Assembly (NCBI RefSeq): GCF_001969365.1
Contig: NZ_CP019312.1
Location: 1,798,001 to 1,862,000, forward strand
Reading direction: 5' to 3'
Length of the DNA stretch: 64,000 bases
DNA from: Tateyamaria omphalii
GTDB taxonomy: Bacteria > Pseudomonadota > Alphaproteobacteria > Rhodobacterales > Rhodobacteraceae
Below are positions 24,282 through 32,431 of this stretch, in pieces. The first letter of the stretch is position 1, and the number at the start of each line of letters is the position of its first letter. The notes under the pieces were generated by a model that was given only the letters and a program-made list of their open reading frames with translations, did no database searches and was not told the DNA's origin. The position numbers and the translations under genes are program-made.

Positions 24282-26825
24282 ATGCGCGACGCTGCCCCCC
24301 AGACCATATACCTCAAGGACTACACGCCCTTCGGCTATACCGTCGAAGAGGTGCACCTGACCTTCGACCTGGCACCGTCGGCAACGCGGGTGACATCTCG
24401 CATCCGCTTCGCGCCGACCCCGGAGGCTGTGGACAAGACGTTCTTTTTACATGGCGAGAACCTTTCGCTGATCTCAGCCAAGATTGACGGCGAGGCGGTC
24501 AAACCGAACCCGACGGATCAGGGGCTGACCTGCGACGTGCCCAACGTGCCTTTCACCTGGGAAGCGGAGGTGCAGATCGACCCCGCCGCGAACACGGCCC
24601 TTGAGGGGCTGTACCAATCAAACGGGATGTATTGCACGCAATGCGAGGCCGAAGGGTTTCGCAAGATCACATATTACCCGGACCGGCCCGATGTGATGTC
24701 GGTGTTCACTGTGCGGATCAACGGCCCTCATCCGGTTCTGCTGTCGAACGGCAACCCGGTGGCCTCCGGCGACGGCTGGGCCGAATGGCACGATCCCTGG
24801 CCCAAGCCTGCCTATCTGTTCGCCCTCGTCGCGGGCGAGTTGGTCGCCCATCGCGATACGTTCGAAACCATGGAGGGGCGTAAGGTGGACCTGGCTCTCC
24901 ATGTTCGGGCCGGGGACGAGGGCAAATGCGCCTTTGGGATGCAGGCGTTGAAGGATTCGATGAAGTGGGATGAGGATGTCTATGGCCGCGCCTATGATCT
25001 GGATGTTTTCAACATCGTCGCGGTCGATGACTTCAACATGGGCGCGATGGAAAACAAGGGGCTGAACATCTTTAACGCCTCTGCCGTGCTGGCATCGCCC
25101 GAAACTTCGACCGACAGCAATTTCGAACGGATCGAGGCGATCATCGCGCATGAGTATTTCCACAACTGGACCGGCAACCGGATCACCTGCCGCGACTGGT
25201 TTCAGCTGTGCTTGAAAGAGGGGCTGACCGTGTTCCGCGACAGCCAGTTCACGGCCGATATGCGCTCGGAACCGGTCAAACGAATCTCGGACGTCATCGT
25301 GCTGCGCGCGCATCAGTTTCCCGAGGATCAGGGGCCCCTCGCCCACCCGGTGCGGCCTGAAAGTTTCCAGGAAATCAATAACTTCTACACCGCCACCGTC
25401 TATGAAAAGGGGGCGGAGGTGATCCGGATGCTCAAGACGCTGGTCGGCGATGCGGGGTACAAGACTGCGCTTGATCTGTACTTTGAGCGCCATGACGGCG
25501 ATGCCGCTACGATCGAGGATTGGCTTGCCGTGTTCGAAGAGGCGACAGGCCGCGATCTGACGCAGTTCAAACGCTGGTATTCCCAGGCGGGCACGCCGCG
25601 CGTTGCCGTGTCGGACAGTTTCGAGGATGGCACCTACACCCTGAGCTTTGCGCAGCATACGCCGCCGTCTTCCGCCACGCCCGACCCGCAGGCGCAAGTG
25701 ATCCCGATTGCCGTTGGGCTTTTGAGTCCTGACGGGGACGAGGTGATGCCGACGCAGATCCTGGAACTGACGCAGGACAGCCAGAGCTTTAGTTTTCCGG
25801 GTCTCAGCGCAAAACCCGTGCCGTCGATCCTGCGTGGCTGTTCGGCGCCTGTGGAGTTGGAGCACACGCCCGACAACGCGTTCCTGCTGGCCCACGACAC
25901 CGATCCCTTCAACCGGTGGGAGGCGGCGCGGAACCTGGCCAAGGCGTCTCTGCTGGGCACCATCACCGGTGGTACGGCCCCGGATGGAGGGTGGCTGGAC
26001 GGCGTTGCTGGCCTATTGAGCGATGACACGCTCGATCCGGCCTATCGCGGCTATGTCTTTGCAATGCCCGGCCAATCGCAATTGGCGGCGGATCTGCATC
26101 AGGCGGGCACGACACCGGACCCCGACGCGATCTGGGCCGCATCAGAGGTGCATCGCAAGGCGTTGGCCGACCGCATGGCGGATGTGTTGCCCGATCTTTA
26201 TGCCCGCCATCAGGTCGATGCGCCCTATGCGCCCGACGCCGCGCAGGCCGGGCAGCGCGCCTTGGGCAACACGGTTCTATCGTTGCTCAGCCTCCTTGAT
26301 GGCGGAGATGCAGCGCAGGCGCAGTTCGATGGCGCCACCAACATGACGCAGCAACTGGCGGCCCTCGCATATCTCATCCGCGCCGGGCGCGGGGATGCAG
26401 CACTCGCTCAGTTCGAAGCGCAGTGGAAGCATGACCGGCTGGTTATGGACAAGTGGTTCGGCCTGCAAGTGATCGAGGCCGACCCTGATGATGCCGCCGA
26501 CACCGCCAAGGCGTTGACGCTGCACCCGGATTTCAACTGGAAGAACCCCAACCGCTTTCGTGCGACACTCGGTACTTTCTCAGGTCATCACGCCGGGTTT
26601 CACGCCAAGGACGGATCGGGCTACACCCTGCTGGCCGATTGGCTGATCAAGCTCGACCCAGTGAACCCGCAAACGACGGCTCGCATGTGCTCTGCCTTCC
26701 AGACCTGGCGCCGCTACGACGCGATCCGCCAGTCCATGATCGGCAAGGAGCTGGAACGCATCGCCGCCGCCCCGAACCTCAGCCGCGACACAACCGAGAT
26801 GATCACCCGGATCCGGGAAGCCTGA
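24282..26825 (+). CDS. pepN: aminopeptidase N
   Basis: A zinc M1 metallopeptidase removing N-terminal residues from peptides in the cytoplasm. The substrate-recognition motif GAMEN is at residues 254-258, the zinc ligands are H290-E291-Y-F-H294 and E313, and the length of 847 residues fits E. coli PepN (870). The start at MRDAAPQTIYLKDY is chosen because it matches the family N-terminus; ATGs at 24255 and 24144 are also open but add residues not typical of the family. Its TGA stop is the first triplet of a stop-anchored repeat (26823-26875). The gene stands alone upstream of a DUF1993 gene. Confidence 0.96.
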   Translation: MRDAAPQTIYLKDYTPFGYTVEEVHLTFDLAPSATRVTSRIRFAPTPEAVDKTFFLHGENLSLISAKIDGEAVKPNPTDQGLTCDVPNVPFTWEAEVQIDPAANTALEGLYQSNGMYCTQCEAEGFRKITYYPDRPDVMSVFTVRINGPHPVLLSNGNPVASGDGWAEWHDPWPKPAYLFALVAGELVAHRDTFETMEGRKVDLALHVRAGDEGKCAFGMQALKDSMKWDEDVYGRAYDLDVFNIVAVDDFNMGAMENKGLNIFNASAVLASPETSTDSNFERIEAIIAHEYFHNWTGNRITCRDWFQLCLKEGLTVFRDSQFTADMRSEPVKRISDVIVLRAHQFPEDQGPLAHPVRPESFQEINNFYTATVYEKGAEVIRMLKTLVGDAGYKTALDLYFERHDGDAATIEDWLAVFEEATGRDLTQFKRWYSQAGTPRVAVSDSFEDGTYTLSFAQHTPPSSATPDPQAQVIPIAVGLLSPDGDEVMPTQILELTQDSQSFSFPGLSAKPVPSILRGCSAPVELEHTPDNAFLLAHDTDPFNRWEAARNLAKASLLGTITGGTAPDGGWLDGVAGLLSDDTLDPAYRGYVFAMPGQSQLAADLHQAGTTPDPDAIWAASEVHRKALADRMADVLPDLYARHQVDAPYAPDAAQAGQRALGNTVLSLLSLLDGGDAAQAQFDGATNMTQQLAALAYLIRAGRGDAALAQFEAQWKHDRLVMDKWFGLQVIEADPDDAADTAKALTLHPDFNWKNPNRFRATLGTFSGHHAGFHAKDGSGYTLLADWLIKLDPVNPQTTARMCSAFQTWRRYDAIRQSMIGKELERIAAAPNLSRDTTEMITRIREA

Positions 26826-26875
26826 TGTTTCTTCTGACCAGAAATACCACGGGGGTCCGGGGGTAGAACCCCCGG
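26823..26875 (+). repeat. stop-anchored repeat after pepN
   Basis: The element begins with the pepN stop codon: TGATG, TTTCTTCTGACCAG, AAATACC. It ends in a GC hairpin, CCGGGGGT-AGA-ACCCCCGG (26857-26864 with 26868-26875). It shares the TTCTTCTG core, the A-rich AAATAC core and the trailing hairpin with copies at 29489 and 62898. No T-run follows the hairpin, so it is not a textbook terminator. Confidence 0.7.
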
Positions 26876-26901
26876 TCCTGCCCAATCCATCAAGACTGCC
26901 C

Positions 26902-27417
26902 ATGGACCTTTACGACGCGACCATCCCACCCCTGAAACGCCTGACCGACGCGGTCGGGCGCCTGCTGGACTGCCTTGACGATCCCGCGCGGCTTGAGGAG
27001 CGCCTGGCACCCGACAGCTTTACCGCGGCAGAGCATTTCTGCGTGGCCCTGGGCTATGTCGCACGCACCGTCATGCCACTGATGGGCGACGAGGTGCCCG
27101 AGATGCCGATGGACACCGATCCTGGCGCCATCCTCGCCCTCGCCCACGACATGCGCTTTCTTCTGGACCAGCTTGACCGGTCGGCACTGGACGGGGCCGA
27201 GCGACGCAAGATCAGCCATGTGGCAGGTGAGGCCGAACTGACGCAGACGGGCCGCGACTATGCCTTGCTCTATGCGCTGCCGAATGCCCAGTTCCACCTG
27301 ACGCTGGCCTATGCCACGGTGCGTATGGCGGGCGCGCGGGTGGGCAAGGGTGATCTGGACGGATTCCACATATACAGCCCCGGCACCTCCTTGGTATCGG
27401 ACACGCCGCTGAACTGA
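26902..27417 (+). CDS. DUF1993 family protein
   Basis: A 171-residue protein of the DUF1993 family (related to the DinB-like four-helix fold). It opens MDLYDATIPPLKRLTDAV, has FTAAEHFCVALGYVARTVMP near residue 40, and ends with the NAQFHLTLAYATVRMAGARVGKGDLDGF region typical of the family. No catalytic motif is obvious and function is unknown. It begins 76 bases after pepN, across a stop-anchored repeat, and it is 21 bases ahead of the SDR gene, with which it probably forms an operon. Confidence 0.82.
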   Translation: MDLYDATIPPLKRLTDAVGRLLDCLDDPARLEERLAPDSFTAAEHFCVALGYVARTVMPLMGDEVPEMPMDTDPGAILALAHDMRFLLDQLDRSALDGAERRKISHVAGEAELTQTGRDYALLYALPNAQFHLTLAYATVRMAGARVGKGDLDGFHIYSPGTSLVSDTPLN

Positions 27418-27438
27418 TTGAACTGGAAAGGTAACTTC

Positions 27439-28182
27439 ATGTCCAAACGCCCTGTCTGCCTGATCACCGGTGCCTCTGCCGGGATCGGGGCCGCCTGCGC
27501 CCGCCTTGGGGCTGCTGACTATGATTTCGTACTGGCCTTCCGCAGCGATGTGGACGGCGCGAATGCGGCCAAAGCCTCCGTCGAAGCCGCGGGCGCGACC
27601 GCTGTGGTCGTTCAGGGCGACGTTGCCGAGCCAGACGACATCGCAACCATTTTCAAAGCCGTCGACGACACCTTTGGCCGCATCGATGTGCTGATCAACA
27701 ACGCCGGCATCGTCGACAAAACCGCCAAACTGACGGAGATCGACCACGCCCGCTTGACCCGCATGATGAACGTGAACGTCATCGGCGCCATGCTGGTCGC
27801 AAAAGAGGCGGTGATCCGCATGCAGGCCCAGGGCACGGGCGGGTCGATCATCAACATCTCTTCCGCCGCGGCCCGGCTGGGATCGGGCAATCAATATGTG
27901 GACTATGCGGCGTCCAAGGCCGCCATCGACACGTTCACCAAGGGGCTATCGGACGAGGTCGCCGCCGATGGCATAAGGGTCATGTCGATCCGCCCCGGGC
28001 TCATCGACACCGAACTCCATGCCAAGGGCGGCGAGCCGGGACGCGCCCAGAAGCTCGCGCATATGGTGCCCATGCGCCGCGAAGGATCGGCCGAGGAAGT
28101 GGCCAAGGCGATCCTCTGGCTTGCCTCTGACGACGCCAGCTATGTCACCGGCTCCGCACTGGATGTGACAGGCGGGCGATGA
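27439..28182 (+). CDS. SDR family oxidoreductase
   Basis: A classical short-chain dehydrogenase/reductase of 247 residues: cofactor motif TGASAGIG at residues 9-16, NNAG near residue 87, and the catalytic YAASK at about residues 155-159. It looks like a FabG-type or glucose-1-dehydrogenase-type SDR with the C-terminal Rossmann ending SYVTGSALDVTGGR. Start at 27439 is chosen because a GGAAAGG ribosome-binding site lies 8 bases upstream; an ATG 21 bases earlier is open but less suited. The stop codon overlaps the start of the next gene (ATGA). The substrate is unknown. Confidence 0.88.
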   Translation: MSKRPVCLITGASAGIGAACARLGAADYDFVLAFRSDVDGANAAKASVEAAGATAVVVQGDVAEPDDIATIFKAVDDTFGRIDVLINNAGIVDKTAKLTEIDHARLTRMMNVNVIGAMLVAKEAVIRMQAQGTGGSIINISSAAARLGSGNQYVDYAASKAAIDTFTKGLSDEVAADGIRVMSIRPGLIDTELHAKGGEPGRAQKLAHMVPMRREGSAEEVAKAILWLASDDASYVTGSALDVTGGR

Positions 28183-28610
28183 CACCCTACCGGTTCGAAA
28201 CGACGGGCCGGAACCGCCGGACGCTGATCGCGTTGACCCTGGTGTGGGCGCTGATACTTGGGGCCATCGCGCTGGTGGATGCCTCGCCGATCCTCATGGG
28301 CCTGATCGCCCTTTGCACGGCGCCTGCGCTCTACGATCTGATGTCCGGGCGTGTCTCGGGCCTGACATTGGGGCCGGAGGGTCTGGGATGGTTTGCGGGC
28401 CGCCGAACAGGGGACGTCGCATGGAGCAAGATCGACCATATCCGCCTAGACACCCGGCTCGACTTCTCTGTCCGGGCCAGCGTTGTGCTGGTCTCGGGTC
28501 GCAAGCTGCGCGTCCCGCTCGAGGCCACACCGCCTGCCGACACGTTCGAAAAGGTGCTGACCGACCGGGGCGTGAGCGTGAAACGGCACCATTTTTCGCT
28601 GCTGGGATGA
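28179..28610 (+). CDS. small membrane protein of unknown family
   Basis: A 143-residue protein with two predicted N-terminal membrane helices (about residues 17-32 and 37-52) followed by a soluble domain of about 85 residues. That domain resembles the PH-like domains of small bacterial membrane proteins in having strands such as LTLGPEGLGWFAG and DVAWSKIDHIRLDT, but this is only a resemblance. I do not recognise a named family. The start overlaps the SDR stop and its own stop overlaps the next ATG, so it is part of a tightly coupled operon. Confidence 0.65.
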   Translation: MTPYRFETTGRNRRTLIALTLVWALILGAIALVDASPILMGLIALCTAPALYDLMSGRVSGLTLGPEGLGWFAGRRTGDVAWSKIDHIRLDTRLDFSVRASVVLVSGRKLRVPLEATPPADTFEKVLTDRGVSVKRHHFSLLG

Positions 28611-29491
28611 GATGGTGTGCCGCCCTCGCGGCGAGCCTTTGGCTCGGCGCCTGCGCCGTGACGGAAACGGCACCACCAAGCGATCCGCTCATCTTTGATG
28701 CCGCCGCCATGGCGCGTGCCGACAGCGTGGTCCTCGGCATTCCGGGTGCCCTCACGTCGATCCGGGTCCTCACGCCCATCGAACGGTTCACGACGCAGGA
28801 TCGCGCGGTGGCCTATTTCCGGCTGCCCGGATTTGACGGACGGCCCGGCGCAGAAAGCGTGGACCTCGACCGTGCCGCGGCGCGCATCGCGCGGCTGGTG
28901 CAGACCCATGATTTGAAACGCATCGACATCGTGGGGCATTCGACCGGCGCCGTCATCGCACTGGAGGCCGCCAAGGACATCCGCGCAACCCGGCCCGCAG
29001 TCGATGTGCGCGTCACCGGCATCTCGACCGCCCTGCCCGCCCCGCAACCGATCCTGGCTGGGCTGCGCGGGGCAGCGGGCACCGTCGCGGCAGCGGCACG
29101 CGCCCGCAGCCTGAAGCCGCGCGAGGTCTGGCTCGAATATTACCGCCGCCTGGCCTATGGCCCGGATGTGGAAACGGCACCCGAAACCGCACAAGCGGCG
29201 GACGCGCTGGTGGCTGCCAATGACGAACGGATCGAACTGCCCGAAAACGGCCTCTACCGCCGCCACACCCGCGATCTGCGGCGCTGGACAAACCCGGATC
29301 CGGACGCGCTCATAGGTGCCACGATCACCTTCTATCACGGTGCGGTTGATCCCGTGTTCCCGCGGCGCCCGACACAACGCTTCGTTGATACGCTTCCAGG
29401 CGCCGACATCACGTTTGTCGACGGACACGGTCACCTGATCCTGCTGACCTATCCGCAGGTCTGGGACCGGATCGGCGCGACACTCGACTGA
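28607..29491 (+). CDS. lipoprotein with alpha/beta-hydrolase-like fold
   Basis: A 294-residue exported protein. The N-terminus (residues 1-16) is a lipoprotein signal with lipobox LGAC and acylated Cys16. The mature part carries the nucleophile elbow IVGHSTGAVIALEAA near residue 108, indicating an alpha/beta hydrolase. A candidate catalytic histidine is in VDGHGHLILLTYP near residue 275; the nearby acidic residue in HGAVDPVFP is a candidate third member. The ATG overlaps the upstream stop (ATGA). The chosen start lies inside a longer open frame whose upstream part is a shadow of the membrane protein gene. The substrate could be a lipid or ester in the periplasm. Its TGA begins a stop-anchored repeat. 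Confidence 0.75.
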   Translation: MRWCAALAASLWLGACAVTETAPPSDPLIFDAAAMARADSVVLGIPGALTSIRVLTPIERFTTQDRAVAYFRLPGFDGRPGAESVDLDRAAARIARLVQTHDLKRIDIVGHSTGAVIALEAAKDIRATRPAVDVRVTGISTALPAPQPILAGLRGAAGTVAAAARARSLKPREVWLEYYRRLAYGPDVETAPETAQAADALVAANDERIELPENGLYRRHTRDLRRWTNPDPDALIGATITFYHGAVDPVFPRRPTQRFVDTLPGADITFVDGHGHLILLTYPQVWDRIGATLD

Positions 29492-29537
29492 TCTTCTTCT
29501 GGCGAAAAATACTTCGGAGCGCGAGGCAGCGCCTCGC
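29489..29537 (+). repeat. stop-anchored repeat after the lipoprotein hydrolase gene
   Basis: It begins with the TGA stop of the gene before it: TGATCTTCTTCTGGCG, then AAAAATAC, TTC, GGAGC and the hairpin GCGAGGC-AGC-GCCTCGC (29521-29537). It is the clearest match to the 62.9 kb copy in the first half and shares GGAGCGCGAGG with the 13.8 kb copy in the second half. Confidence 0.75.
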
Positions 29538-29543
29538 ATCACC

Positions 29544-29594
29544 GCATCTGCGGGACGCAGATGCAAAATACCGCGTGCGCCCCTCAGGGCGCAC
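29544..29594. repeat. two further perfect hairpins between convergent genes
   Basis: GCATCTGCG-GGA-CGCAGATGC (29544-29564, 9-bp stem) and GTGCGCCC-CTCA-GGGCGCAC (29575-29594, 8-bp stem) follow directly after the stop-anchored repeat. With that repeat's own hairpin this makes three stable stem-loops in 74 bases. They lie between the convergent stops at 29491 and 29598 and could end transcription from both sides, though no T-runs are present. Confidence 0.7.
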
Positions 29595-29597
29595 AAT

Positions 29598-30266
29598 TCA
29601 GTCGATGGCCAGGAGCGCCGCCGGTCGGGACAGGGGACGGACGCTGTCCAGCGGCGCACAATAGCGCTGCCGCTTCAACCAGCCCGCCATGTCGGCCCGT
29701 TTCGACGCCGACCGCAGCGGCCCCCAGTCAGCCGCCACGCCTTTGCCGCCGCGGCCATAGATCACACCATCGCGCGGCACTGTCACCGCCATGATCCGAA
29801 TGGCACAACTCAGGTTTGCAGCTCCATTCTTCAGCGCCTCGCCCGTGCCCACATTGCAGCCGTAGCCGCGCGCCGTGGCGGGCAGGATCTGCAGCAAACC
29901 GTACCACTTGCCACCCCCGCCCACAGCGCGCGGCTTGTAGGTGCTTTCGTGTTTGGCCAGCGCCGATAGAAATCCCAGCCAGAACGCGCGGCGCACTGCG
30001 TCGTCGCCATCGGTGTAGCGCGGGCACCAATCCGCGATATCCGCAGGTACAAAATCAACCAGCTGTTGCCCATGGGTCTTGAGCGCCGACAGCGCCGCGC
30101 GGTTCCACAAGATGTGGTCGGGTTGGTGCGTCCAGCGGGTGCGTGGCACATCACCCATACGTGCCGGAGGACGCAGGCCATCATACGGATCGGGCCGATC
30201 CCAGGCCGACACCGCCGCAGGCATCAGACCCAAAGCGGCACACAGAAGCAGACGGAGGGCAAACAT
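29598..30266 (-). CDS. lytic transglycosylase (SLT domain) protein
   Basis: A 222-residue exported protein that probably cleaves peptidoglycan glycan strands. A signal peptide of about 21 residues ends AAVSAWD. The soluble lytic transglycosylase fold is marked by the catalytic glutamate Glu107 in SALAKHESTYKPRAVG, followed by WYGLLQILPATARGYG (GLLQI motif) and NLSCAIRIMAV. The ATG at 30266 is chosen because it gives a standard signal peptide and has GGAGGG 7 bases upstream; the open frame extends further upstream without a plausible start. Confidence 0.85.
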   Translation of the reverse strand: MFALRLLLCAALGLMPAAVSAWDRPDPYDGLRPPARMGDVPRTRWTHQPDHILWNRAALSALKTHGQQLVDFVPADIADWCPRYTDGDDAVRRAFWLGFLSALAKHESTYKPRAVGGGGKWYGLLQILPATARGYGCNVGTGEALKNGAANLSCAIRIMAVTVPRDGVIYGRGGKGVAADWGPLRSASKRADMAGWLKRQRYCAPLDSVRPLSRPAALLAID

Positions 30267-30497
30267 GGCGCCCAGTATGCAAATTGCGCCCACAGCCTGT
30301 CCACCCGTATGAGCGGCGGAATCCCGCAGCTTCGGGCCCTGTGGGCGACAATACGCACGCAGCACGCGCATTGTTAAAACCGGGACGCGAATACTGGGAA
30401 AATGATCGGGGACTCGGCCTGAACATGTCTCGGCCTTGCCCCTTTTGTGTCCCAATTCAGAGGCATTTTGGTCGATGTAAACAGTAGTGGATGTGTA

Positions 30498-31835
30498 ATG
30501 ATGGCTTTTGCAGAACGCTTGATGGTCCCTTTGGTGCAGCTTCGCGTCAGGTTGGCGCGACCGCATTTAATGATGGCGCCGGACGGCGTTCTGCAGGTGC
30601 CGCAACCGGGGCGCCGACCCAATCGGGCGCGGCCATGCACCAACAATCAGGCCGAAGCAGAAACCCTGGCCCAAGCGCCACGGCCCGGTGACGTTTCCAT
30701 CCCCAGCCCCGACCCCACCGCCGAAGACCGCGCCTGTGACATGCACAGCGCCCGCGGGTTGAAACTGGCCCGACTGGACGACTGGGCCAGGTTGAGCGCG
30801 GAGATCAAGCGTACGAGCCGGGCGCGCCAAAAGACGCTTGGCGGCACGCCGGTTGCCGAGCTTCTCGCTTTCGGCGCGCGCGCCGATGTGGTGGGTGCGG
30901 CCGAACATGCGCTCCTGTCGGGTCGTCCCGATCCTAAAGCGCCGCTGCTTGATGGCATCGAGGCGTTGGAACAGGTTCTGGCCGAACATCCCGAAGATCC
31001 GGTCGTCGCCACCATCGTGGCCCACGCGCATATGGACCTGGCATGGGCCTGGCGCGGCACCGGCTGGGACGTCGAAGTGCCAGTCCGCAACCGCGAGGCC
31101 TTTGCCGCGCATTTTGACCGGGCCGGTGACATCCTGATGCCCTTCGATGCCAAGGATGCGGATTGTCCCCTGCTGGCCGCTGCGCATTGCACCCTGATCA
31201 CAGGTCGGGGCGGGTCCCCGCGTGAGGTCGTGTCCCGATACGAGACCTGGATGGAGCTTGACCCCAAGAACGCGCGCGCGTTCCGCGCCATGGGCACGCA
31301 GCTGTTGCCGCGCTGGCACGGCAGCTACGACCGGCTGGAACTCGAGGCGCGCCGGGCGGCGGGCCGCAGCTACGATCTTTGGGGCACGGGCGCGTATACA
31401 TGGGTCATGTTTGATGCCATCGCGCAAGACAGCAAGGCCTGCGCGCGGCTTGATCTGGATTTCTTCCTCGATGGTCTGACTGACATCCTGAAACGCACCC
31501 ATGACCAGCATACTGTCAATCTGCTGGCCGCCTATTGTGCCAACACGATGGGCGCGACACCGACCGGCCATGACGAGACCGACTATATCCGCATCCAGAT
31601 CGCAGCCGCCGCCGACGAGATCGTGCGCGAGTATCTGACCGAACTGCATCCGATGCTGTGGGCCCACGCCGCGCGCGGTTTTGACAACGGGTTGCGGGTG
31701 CGCTGTGCCGACAAGTTCGCGGCCTCGGGGCAAGCAGATGCGCTGCGCTATCTTAGCCAGCTGTTCCGTCGCGAACTGGCGACAGGCAAGAGCATTGTGT
31801 TTACCCAAAACGGGCCGGAGCTTCAGTCCGGCTGA
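30498..31835 (+). CDS. conserved hypothetical protein with repeat-like helical region
   Basis: A 445-residue protein that I do not recognise as a named family, although the style of segments such as VAELLAFGARADVVGAAEHAL and ARAFRAMGTQLLPRWHGSYD recalls helical-repeat (TPR-like) proteins conserved in Rhodobacteraceae. The N-terminal 65 residues are low-complexity and basic; the conserved part begins near LKLARLDDWARLSAEIKR. Two ATGs in tandem (30498, 30501) are possible starts, and an ATG at 30447 is also open. There is no signal peptide or clear membrane helix, so it is probably cytoplasmic. It overlaps the convergent gene by 13 bases at its 3' end. Confidence 0.6.
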   Translation: MMAFAERLMVPLVQLRVRLARPHLMMAPDGVLQVPQPGRRPNRARPCTNNQAEAETLAQAPRPGDVSIPSPDPTAEDRACDMHSARGLKLARLDDWARLSAEIKRTSRARQKTLGGTPVAELLAFGARADVVGAAEHALLSGRPDPKAPLLDGIEALEQVLAEHPEDPVVATIVAHAHMDLAWAWRGTGWDVEVPVRNREAFAAHFDRAGDILMPFDAKDADCPLLAAAHCTLITGRGGSPREVVSRYETWMELDPKNARAFRAMGTQLLPRWHGSYDRLELEARRAAGRSYDLWGTGAYTWVMFDAIAQDSKACARLDLDFFLDGLTDILKRTHDQHTVNLLAAYCANTMGATPTGHDETDYIRIQIAAAADEIVREYLTELHPMLWAHAARGFDNGLRVRCADKFAASGQADALRYLSQLFRRELATGKSIVFTQNGPELQSG

Positions 31836-32311
31836 ACCCGCCGGACGGCCCCGGACAGAAGCGCACGCGAGTAGACCTTGTGCGCCGACAGCAGGCTATG
31901 AAAGACCGGGCCGAGCGTCAGCTTGCCCAACTTTGTCCGTTCCGGCACCACAACGGACCCGAACCGCAGGTGCCCCGCATCCGCCATGAGCCACGACAAG
32001 GTCCGCCCCGATCGGTCGGCCATCAAGAGTTCCTGCTCGTTCCGGCCGGACACGGACCATACGGCAAACGCGTCGGCCTGCCCGTCCGCCAGGGCCTGCA
32101 CCTCGGCATCCGTCGACGGCTGGCGCGCGGCGATGCGCAGCACCAGCCGCTCGGCCTTGAACAAGGGTTGGGTGTAGAAGGCGCGGATGAAGGCCGCCAG
32201 CGACACGGGTGCGGAGACCGGCGTTTCGAAGCAGTCGGTATAGTGCGCCTCTTTCATCGCGAAGGGTGCAATCAGCGTGCCATCCGGCACCGGGATTTCG
32301 TCGATCTTCAT
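31823..32311 (-). CDS. conserved hypothetical protein
   Basis: A 162-residue protein with start at MKIDEIPVPDGTLIAPF. It has a mixed alpha/beta look (FYTQPLFKAERLVLRIAARQPS, FAVWSVSGRNEQELLMADRSGRTLSWLMAD) with no catalytic motif that I recognise, and no signal peptide. The layout is loosely like small proteins of the DUF2867 type, but I cannot assign it. The frame extends upstream past the ATG at 32311 with no good start. The gene is convergent and overlaps the upstream hypothetical by 13 bases, and it is divergent from gatB with a 120-base shared upstream region. Confidence 0.6.
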   Translation of the reverse strand: MKIDEIPVPDGTLIAPFAMKEAHYTDCFETPVSAPVSLAAFIRAFYTQPLFKAERLVLRIAARQPSTDAEVQALADGQADAFAVWSVSGRNEQELLMADRSGRTLSWLMADAGHLRFGSVVVPERTKLGKLTLGPVFHSLLSAHKVYSRALLSGAVRRVQPD

Positions 32312-32431
32312 GGTGCCCAGATTGCACGCAGCATGCGCCCTGCAAAGACGCCGCATCGTCGCGCCCTCTTGCGAGCGGTGCGGTGGCGCATTACACGGCA
32401 AAAAGCCCCATGATCCTGATCCGGTGAGACC

